Shown in pieces: positions 17,026-22,939 of a stretch of 28,730 bases of DNA. The DNA is from JBIOJB01 sp044450465 (lineage in GTDB: Bacteria; Chloroflexota; Dormibacteria; Dormibacterales; Dormibacteraceae): the NCBI GenBank assembly GCA_044450465.1, contig JBIOJB010000030.1:1-28730 (forward strand), read 5' to 3'. The notes under the pieces are model-generated. The model saw only the letters and a program-made list of their open reading frames with translations. It was not told the DNA's origin and did not search any database. A program made the translations under genes and the position numbers. The first letter of the stretch is position 1. Each line of letters starts with the position of its first letter.

Positions 17026-18275
17026 TCGACAAGATGCGACGCTGGGACGCCGGTGCGCTCGGCGCGTTGATCGCGACCACCCTCGCGATTCGTCTGGGCT
17101 TTGCCGCGCTGCTCCCATCGCGCTACTACTCGATCGACATCCACATCTGGGAGTCGGTGACCAAAGTCCTGCTTGCCGGCGGGAACCCCTACGCCACCAC
17201 AAGCCTCCTTTACTACCCGCCTTTCTGGATGCAGATTCTCTGGGTCCTAGGCAAGCTCTCGATCCGAACGCACATCACGCTGGCGCACCTCATCCAGCTC
17301 TTCCTGATCGGGATCGACGTCCTGATCGTCGTGATCGCGTATATGTTCATGAAGGCGCTTGGAGCGGGCCGGAGTGCGTTCTGGATTGCGCTGGTCGGAA
17401 TCGCGCTCAACCCGATCTCGATATTCATGTCAGTCGAGCACGGCAACTTCGATTCGATGCTCGGCCTGTTTGCGCTTGCGGCGGTCTTCGCGATAGTGGT
17501 CTGGAACAGGAAAGGTGTCCCATCAACGTGGTTGCTCGCGTGCATGTCCATCGGATTGGGCATTCTTGCCAAGACTGTGCCTCTGATACTCGCCCCCATG
17601 CTGCTCGTTCGGTGGCGGGAGACGGACTGGGCCAGCCGCGTGGTTGGACTGGCGTTGGTGGTTGGGCCGGCACTGGTCGGCGTCAGCGTTCTCTATGTGC
17701 TCAGCCCGCAGCCGGTCGCGGCGGAGATCTTCCACTATCGGTCGGCCGCCGGCTACTTCGGCATCAGCGGCCTGCTGAACCTGGCAGGCGGCCTGCAGGC
17801 CACCACTCGCTACAGCCAGGTTTATCCCCTGCTGGCTCTGACGGTAGTGGTGATAGCGGCCCTGGCCATCGCCAGAGCGCGAGTCCTGAGCGAGCAGGCC
17901 ATCGTCCTGGGGTCGTTGCTGCTGCTGATGTGGGTGCCGCCCCTTGGCTCGGGGTACGGAGCTCAGTACATAGGTTGGTTTCTGCCGCTCGCGGTCGTCC
18001 TCTTTGCCATGAGCACGGGAGCCCTGCGGATCAGCCTCGCCATCTTCGGAGCTGCCGCGCTCGTCACATATTCGTTCGAATACGCATTCGTCCCGCTGCA
18101 GGATGCCGCCACACGAGACATGTTTTCCCCGCAATCCGCCCAGACTCTGTTTCGGCTCCCGCTGTTCTTCGCGTACCTGGGAGTGCTTGTGGTAGGAGTC
18201 CTTACGCTGCTCGGAACGACCAACGTCCGCCTAAGCCAGCGACGGTCTCGGAGCATCGGCGAAGAGTCCAGGTAG
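17022..18275 (+). CDS. Polytopic membrane glycosyltransferase, GT-C/GT87-like
   Basis: 417 residues with about ten hydrophobic helices. The first outer loop, SIDIHIWESV, has the Asp expected of GT-C enzymes, followed by LLAGGNPYAT and YYPPFWMQ. ALNPISIFMSVEHGNFDSM matches the 'P...GH/GQxD' segment of GT87 and PIG-M-like mannosyltransferases. Such enzymes use polyprenyl-phosphate mannose or similar donors on the outer face. The start shown is TTG 17022, overlapping the FkbM stop as TTGA; ATG 17034 is nearly as likely. The DPM1-like GT2 genes are candidates for making its donor. The exact sugar is unknown. Confidence 0.78.
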   Translation: MIDKMRRWDAGALGALIATTLAIRLGFAALLPSRYYSIDIHIWESVTKVLLAGGNPYATTSLLYYPPFWMQILWVLGKLSIRTHITLAHLIQLFLIGIDVLIVVIAYMFMKALGAGRSAFWIALVGIALNPISIFMSVEHGNFDSMLGLFALAAVFAIVVWNRKGVPSTWLLACMSIGLGILAKTVPLILAPMLLVRWRETDWASRVVGLALVVGPALVGVSVLYVLSPQPVAAEIFHYRSAAGYFGISGLLNLAGGLQATTRYSQVYPLLALTVVVIAALAIARARVLSEQAIVLGSLLLLMWVPPLGSGYGAQYIGWFLPLAVVLFAMSTGALRISLAIFGAAALVTYSFEYAFVPLQDAATRDMFSPQSAQTLFRLPLFFAYLGVLVVGVLTLLGTTNVRLSQRRSRSIGEESR

Positions 18276-18312
18276 TCCCGCGGACTGGCTGGCGATTGCC
18301 GCGCCGATACGC

Positions 18313-19515
18313 ATGCAGAGGGAGCCATCAGCGCGGCGAGTGGCGGTCATGATCGATCGGTTGGTCCTCGGCGGTGTCGAGAAGACAGCAATCGAGCAGG
18401 TTCGCGCCCTGCGCGAAATTGGTGTCGACGCGACATTGGTGGTGTTGAAACGCGACCCCTCAGTTCCGGACGCCGTACGTGAGTGGCTCATGGATCTTCC
18501 AGTCGAATATCTCGACGATCGTCTACCGCGGTTCCTGAGAACTGGGTGGCGGATACCTGGGTTCTATTTCTTCTCCTTGTTCCATCTGCTCTACGCCGTA
18601 GTGCTTCCGCTGCGAGTGAGAAAGGGCGAGTGGGACGTGATCCTCTCGCACAACAGCTACACAACTTTGACGGCGTTGGCGATCTGGAAGATACGGGGCA
18701 TCCCTTATTGCATGTTCGTGTGGGATCCAATCGCGTCGGTGCTGGTCAGGGCGTATCCAACGGGCTTGATCCGGTTCCTGCGGCCAGTGCTGCTGCCAGT
18801 CGGCAGGTGGGTGGATCGCAGTCTGGTCAGAGGTGGCCGCCGCGTCCTGGTTTCGAGCCTCTCTTACGTCGACTACCTCCGCAGTTCGATGCGCCCTGAA
18901 GAAGAGCTCAGCATGGTGCCGCCGGGATGCCGCCCGGCAGAATCAGCCCGGCAGAAGCCTGGAGAATACCTACTAGCTGCCACCTCCTGGAAGGCAGGCA
19001 AACAGCTGGAGGTGCTGTTGCAAGCGCTTACTCTTCTTCCAGGGCCCAAACTCGTCGTAGCGGGTCGGTGGCTCCACGCGGACTACCGGTCTCGAATCGA
19101 TGAGCTCGTTAGCGAGCTTGGCCTGACCGACCGGGTTTCGATGACGGGTGAAGTAAGTGAAAAGGGCATGGCAGACCTGGCCCGCAACGCACTCTGCTCC
19201 GTCACCCTGAACGCTGAGCTGGGCTTCGGGATGCCCGCCCTCGAAGCGGCGGGCCAGTGCTGTACGTTCGTGTGCCCTCGAGTGGCCGGTGTGACGGCCT
19301 ACTTCACCGATGGGATCGAGGCTTTCTACTTCGATGAAGGCGATTCCCGGGGACTCGCAAGCGTTCTCCGCCCGCTGGTTGAGCAGCCGGACAAGGCGTA
19401 CCGCGCCGGCTTGGCGGCCTGGGAGCGTGCGCGCGCATCACTCACGTGGCAACACCATGCACGAGCCATCGCTGCCGCCATCGGCGCGGCGCCATCTGCT
19501 CAAGCCACGAGGTAG
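18313..19515 (+). CDS. Family 4 glycosyltransferase with altered E-x7-E motif
   Basis: 400 residues. VAVMIDRLVLGGVEKTAIEQ is the GT4 N-terminal loop. A hydrophobic stretch near residues 80-95 suggests membrane contact. The C-terminal domain has LAATSWKAGKQLEVLLQAL and LVVAGRW, then NAELGFGMPALEAAGQ. Aligned on G-F-G-x-P-x-L-E, the first Glu of the usual E-x7-E is Leu, although a Glu lies one residue earlier. It lies 37 bases after the GT-C gene and is the last gene of the rightward operon. Its last 16 bases overlap the 3' end of the convergent membrane-protein gene. Probably a cytoplasmic transferase of the same pathway. Confidence 0.87.
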   Translation: MQREPSARRVAVMIDRLVLGGVEKTAIEQVRALREIGVDATLVVLKRDPSVPDAVREWLMDLPVEYLDDRLPRFLRTGWRIPGFYFFSLFHLLYAVVLPLRVRKGEWDVILSHNSYTTLTALAIWKIRGIPYCMFVWDPIASVLVRAYPTGLIRFLRPVLLPVGRWVDRSLVRGGRRVLVSSLSYVDYLRSSMRPEEELSMVPPGCRPAESARQKPGEYLLAATSWKAGKQLEVLLQALTLLPGPKLVVAGRWLHADYRSRIDELVSELGLTDRVSMTGEVSEKGMADLARNALCSVTLNAELGFGMPALEAAGQCCTFVCPRVAGVTAYFTDGIEAFYFDEGDSRGLASVLRPLVEQPDKAYRAGLAAWERARASLTWQHHARAIAAAIGAAPSAQATR

Positions 19516-21224
19516 ATATCGACATCGTCGATGGTCGTTACAAACGTGAGACCGTCGACGCTAGTCGGCAACTCCCAACCCAAAGCCGCGTAGGCCGCAC
19601 GGTGCACGAACACGTACTTCACTCCGTAAGCCTTTAATTGAGCTACCACTCCGGGCTTGTAATACGGCTCTAGCCGAGCCGCAGCACTAGCAACGATGCC
19701 GTCGGTCGCCGATTCGTTGAGGAAGGTCGGGTGCAGATGCACCATCTGGTACAGCATGTACTGCCTGACCTGCACCTCCTGGGTCAGGTTTACACCCGAA
19801 TATGCCGGGTATTCCATCAGGACGCCTTGAGGCTGGCCGGCGAGCCACGTGTACTCCGCTGGCGCCGGCAGGATCGCCGTCACGTGCGTCGGCGGCATGT
19901 TGTTGAACTCCACGGCGAGCAACAGGAACGGGATCAGCATGAGCAGCTGGCGGCGGCCCGCGCCCAGGCGCGTCTGTAGCGCCGCGAAGCCGGCCGCGGC
20001 GAGCATGCAGGTGCCGAGCATGACCAGAATCGCAAAGCGCGCGTAGACGCGGAAGAACGAAATGACGTCGTACAGGTAATAGGACGGCATCTTGATCGCG
20101 ATGCCGTGGATGTGAACAATCGGTTGCGCGGACATGACGCCTCCCAGGAGCACGAGCGCAATGCCGACGGTGGTCGGGAAGCGACGCCGGTAGACCAAGA
20201 GGCCGACCAGGGCCAGTGCCATCACGGTATAGCCCAGGAACAGGCTGTTCTCGATCCAGCTGCTACCGTGCAGATGGAGGTCCTCCCAGCTCTTCACGAA
20301 TGAGGGGACCAGAGGGTTGTCATGCCAGGGTTCGACGTACTCGTTGATCCTTGCCGAGTAGATCTGCACCTCGACGATGCTGCGGTGGACAGCTCCGAGC
20401 GCCGCACTCAGCGACCCGGGTCCTGGGCGGTGAGCCGTCAGTAAAGTCAGGGGAACAAATAGGGCAGCGACCGCCGTCATGATCGCGCCGGTCGGCACGT
20501 GCCGCCAGAACCAGCGGAGCCGAGGCACGCCCGCGTCCGGAATGAGTGCGCTCACCAGGAAGTAGGCCACGAGCGCGAACCCCAGGATGTACAGGAGCGA
20601 GTAATCCATCCACATCTGAAGACCGACCATCACGCCCGCCAGGATCGCGTCGCGCTTGCGGCTGCCCTGCCGCCAGCGCACGAGAAAGTACAGGGTCAGG
20701 GCGATGAACTCCATGTGAGTCTGGTTGCCGTGACCCATCGCCTTCTCGATGTGGTACGGGGAGAAGGCGAAAGCCAGCGCAGCGAAGGCCGACGCCAGAG
20801 GCGCAAAGCCGATCCGGCGCACCAACAGGAACGTCGCCCATGCGGTCAAGGGAAAGCCGCTCAGGATCAGGAGGTTGTAGCTGGCTATCGGACCGATGGC
20901 GATGGACAGTGGTGTGAACACAATCAGCGGAAGGACAACAAATGGAATGTTCGCCCACTCCGAGCCCAGGGGTACTCCTTCCAGAGTGTTGTCGAAGATC
21001 GAGCCACCGTGGAGCATGGCGTAACCCCACCACCAGTACTGGGTCACGCCGCCAGTCGCATCCCCGGGGAATCCATAGATGTCGCTGCCGAAGTGGAGGA
21101 TCGTCGGAAACGTCACCACCAGCGCAAGCACAGTGGCCGCGAGGAAAACTAGTGTCTCGGGTGATCGGAAAAAAGAAACCAGCTGGCCGCGCATCGGCGA
21201 CCGCGCTGCACTGAGCGACGTCAT
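19500..21224 (-). CDS. Large polytopic membrane protein, GT-C-like
   Basis: 574 residues: about 11-12 hydrophobic helices in the first 420 residues, then a soluble C-terminal region of about 130 residues. The first outer loop contains YGFPGDATGGVTQYWWWG and PLGSEWANIP, resembling the GD...W motif of bacterial GT-C-like membrane proteins. RRIGF and AFAFSPYHIEKAMGHGNQTH follow in the central helices. The tail, with RLEPYYKPGVVAQLKAYGVKYVFVHR, looks like the periplasmic domain seen in YfhO-like proteins. Function is probably transfer of a sugar from a lipid carrier; the acceptor is unknown. ATG 21224 is the longest start; ATG 21194 (MRGQLVSFF) is also possible. Confidence 0.75.
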   Translation of the reverse strand: MTSLSAARSPMRGQLVSFFRSPETLVFLAATVLALVVTFPTILHFGSDIYGFPGDATGGVTQYWWWGYAMLHGGSIFDNTLEGVPLGSEWANIPFVVLPLIVFTPLSIAIGPIASYNLLILSGFPLTAWATFLLVRRIGFAPLASAFAALAFAFSPYHIEKAMGHGNQTHMEFIALTLYFLVRWRQGSRKRDAILAGVMVGLQMWMDYSLLYILGFALVAYFLVSALIPDAGVPRLRWFWRHVPTGAIMTAVAALFVPLTLLTAHRPGPGSLSAALGAVHRSIVEVQIYSARINEYVEPWHDNPLVPSFVKSWEDLHLHGSSWIENSLFLGYTVMALALVGLLVYRRRFPTTVGIALVLLGGVMSAQPIVHIHGIAIKMPSYYLYDVISFFRVYARFAILVMLGTCMLAAAGFAALQTRLGAGRRQLLMLIPFLLLAVEFNNMPPTHVTAILPAPAEYTWLAGQPQGVLMEYPAYSGVNLTQEVQVRQYMLYQMVHLHPTFLNESATDGIVASAAARLEPYYKPGVVAQLKAYGVKYVFVHRAAYAALGWELPTSVDGLTFVTTIDDVDIYLVA

Positions 21225-21238
21225 GGACGTCTATCGTA
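21217..21238. promoter_or_regulatory. Divergent control region with GACGTC pair and overlapping -10 elements
   Basis: GACGTC occurs at 21217-21222 and 21226-21231, separated by ATG; each copy is self-complementary. Just beyond, TATCGT (21232-21237, plus strand) and TACGAT (21233-21238, minus strand) both fit TANNNT and overlap almost completely. Each lies 8-9 bases from an in-frame ATG (21247 plus, 21224 minus). This could be a single symmetric promoter core firing both ways with an adjacent operator. Confidence 0.35.
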
Positions 21239-21246
21239 TTGCGCCA

Positions 21247-21831
21247 ATGAGCCCGGCCCATGATCGACGCTGGAAAGTCCAGGTGCGCCGCTCGGAGTTC
21301 CAGGGACGTCCCTGGCTGGAGGTCTTCCGGGAGAGCATCGAGCTCCCGGACGGCCGGGTGGTCGACGATTTTTACTCCGTCGAGATGCAGGATTTCGGAG
21401 TCGTGGCCGCGATCACCGACCGGCGCCAGGTCGTGGTGGAGCGCCTCTACCGTCACGGACCCGGCCGCCTGACCTGGTCGTTGCCTGCGGGTTTTGTGCA
21501 GGAAGGGGAGAGCCCGCTCGAGGCGACGATCCGGGAGCTGCGCGAAGAGACCGGGTTCGAAGCAAGGGAATGGACTCCGCTGGGGCGTTTTGTTGTCGAT
21601 GGGAATCGCGGATGCGGCTGGTGTCACTGCTTCCTCGCGCGAGGCGCGCATGTCGTTGACGTCCCCACGAGCGACGACCTCGCCGACGTCGAGGTGTCTC
21701 TGTTGGAATGGGCTCGATTGATAGAATTGTTGGCCGCTGGCGAAATCACCGAACTCGCAAGCGCCGCCACCCTAGGCATGGCGTGTATACACCTCGGCGG
21801 GCCAGAGGTGGACTCGCGGGGGAGGATCTAA
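21247..21831 (+). CDS. Nudix hydrolase (ADP-ribose/NDP-sugar pyrophosphatase type)
   Basis: 194 residues from ATG 21247. ATG 21223 is also in frame but would overlap the start codon of the divergent gene by two bases. The Nudix box is complete: G, five residues, E, seven residues, then REL and EETGF (GFVQEGES...RELREETGF). The preceding strand RLYRHGPGRLTWSLPAG is typical of the ADP-ribose pyrophosphatase branch, and WKVQVRRSEF...WLEVFRESIELPDG is its N-terminal beta domain. The family cleaves nucleoside-diphosphate sugars to a sugar phosphate and NMP, with Mg2+ bound by the box glutamates. It lies nine bases from the epimerase gene, which suggests a role in sugar-nucleotide turnover. The substrate is not determined. 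Confidence 0.9.
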   Translation: MSPAHDRRWKVQVRRSEFQGRPWLEVFRESIELPDGRVVDDFYSVEMQDFGVVAAITDRRQVVVERLYRHGPGRLTWSLPAGFVQEGESPLEATIRELREETGFEAREWTPLGRFVVDGNRGCGWCHCFLARGAHVVDVPTSDDLADVEVSLLEWARLIELLAAGEITELASAATLGMACIHLGGPEVDSRGRI

Positions 21832-21835
21832 GGAG
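21830..21835 (+). promoter_or_regulatory. Strong Shine-Dalgarno (AAGGAG) for the epimerase gene
   Basis: AAGGAG overlaps the Nudix stop codon TAA and lies five bases before GTG 21841. It fixes that GTG as the start and indicates co-translation of the two genes. It is one of only two strong Shine-Dalgarno sequences seen in the window. Confidence 0.8.
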
Positions 21836-21840
21836 CATCT

Positions 21841-22893
21841 GTGGACTGGTCTAAGAGACGCGTTCTCGTAACCGGCGGGGCTTCGTTCATCGGATCGCAC
21901 GTGGTCGATCAGCTTGTGCTGCGGGGAGCCGGGCATATTCGCATCGTCGACGACCTCAGCTCAGGCGAGACCGAGAACATACAGGGCCATCTCGACGCCG
22001 AGCGCGTCGAGTTTGTGCGGAAAGACCTTCTCGACCAGCACGTGGCTGAGGAGTCGGTTCGCGGGATCGACACCATTTTCCACCTGGCAGCCATTCACGG
22101 GGGTCGTGGATATGTCGATCTGCACCAGGCCGAATGCGCGAAGAACCTCGCCCTCGACGGGATGCTGATCAAGGCAGCGCAGGAGGCCGGGGTGGAGAGG
22201 TTCGTCTTCGCCTCGTCCGGCTGCGTCTATCCGAATTACGTCCAACAGGATGTGAGCAAAGAGCTCTACCTCACCGAGGAGATGGTGGGGCCGCCCTACG
22301 ACTCCGACGGGATGTACGGCTGGGCGAAGCTGATGGGGGAGAAGACGTTGCAGGCCTTCCACAAGACCTACGGGATGAAGGCGGCCTCTTGTCGGTTCTT
22401 CACGGTGTACGGCGAGCGCGGGGTCGAGAACCACGCCGTCATCGCAATGATCGCTCGAGCCTTCGTCGGCCAGGACCCGTTTGAGGTGTGGGGTGACGGC
22501 ACCCAGGTGCGGAACTGGACTTATGTGGGGGACATCGTCGAGGGAATGATCTTGAGTGCGGAGAAGATCGACGACGGCACCGCGGTCAACCTCGGCACGA
22601 TGGAGCGCACCAGGGTCATCGATGCCGTTAAGGAGGTGTTGAGGTACACCGGCCACAAGGCCGAGATCAAATTCTTGAAAAACATGCCGACCGGGCCCAT
22701 GAACCGCGTAGCGAGCAATGCCTTGGGCAAGGAATTGCTCGGCTGGGAGCCGAAGATGAAGTTCATGGACGGGCTGCACCGGACGATCGATTGGTACTTC
22801 GAAACCAAGGATCGGGCGCAGGTTCGAATGTACCTCGAGCGGATGCTGACCGAACGCGGAGAGCGCAAGCCGGCCTCGGCGACAGCTTCCTGA
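21841..22893 (+). CDS. NAD-dependent epimerase/dehydratase (extended SDR, GDP-sugar epimerase-like)
   Basis: 350 residues with the extended-SDR layout. RVLVTGGASFIGSHVVDQL is the NAD-binding loop (the middle glycine of GxxGxxG is Ser), IVDDLSSG binds the adenosine ribose, and IFHLAAIHGG follows. FASSGCVYP carries the catalytic Ser region, with a Cys placed as in GDP-mannose 3,5-epimerase and GDP-fucose synthase. YGWAK is the catalytic YxxxK. The substrate domain ends in GWEPKMKFMDGLHRTIDWYF. It probably converts one NDP-hexose into another for this locus; a GDP-sugar is suggested by the Cys motif, but this is inference. GTG 21841 has an excellent Shine-Dalgarno. Confidence 0.9.
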   Translation: MDWSKRRVLVTGGASFIGSHVVDQLVLRGAGHIRIVDDLSSGETENIQGHLDAERVEFVRKDLLDQHVAEESVRGIDTIFHLAAIHGGRGYVDLHQAECAKNLALDGMLIKAAQEAGVERFVFASSGCVYPNYVQQDVSKELYLTEEMVGPPYDSDGMYGWAKLMGEKTLQAFHKTYGMKAASCRFFTVYGERGVENHAVIAMIARAFVGQDPFEVWGDGTQVRNWTYVGDIVEGMILSAEKIDDGTAVNLGTMERTRVIDAVKEVLRYTGHKAEIKFLKNMPTGPMNRVASNALGKELLGWEPKMKFMDGLHRTIDWYFETKDRAQVRMYLERMLTERGERKPASATAS

Positions 22894-22927
22894 GCCGGAA
22901 CTCATCAGTCGCATGCCCGTTCTGGGT

Positions 22928-22933
22928 TATAAG
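22928..22933 (+). promoter_or_regulatory. Putative -10 element (TATAAG) of the propeller-protein gene
   Basis: TATAAG matches five of six bases of TATAAT. Six bases separate it from ATG 22940, the same spacing as upstream of the flippase gene. AGTAGGG lies between and could act as a weak Shine-Dalgarno only if transcription starts further upstream. The gene thus appears to have its own promoter in the 46-base gap after the epimerase. Confidence 0.45.
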
Positions 22934-22939
22934 TAGGGC

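Noticed and set aside
16970..18352. 460-codon plus-strand ORF overlapping the GT-C gene at 17022
   Set aside because: The overlapping frame encodes a coherent polytopic membrane protein; this frame is rich in Arg, Pro and His without helices or motifs.
20320..21651. 443-codon minus-strand ORF across the GT-C-like gene and the Nudix gene
   Set aside because: It is out of frame with the membrane protein and antisense to an intact Nudix box; no domain is visible.
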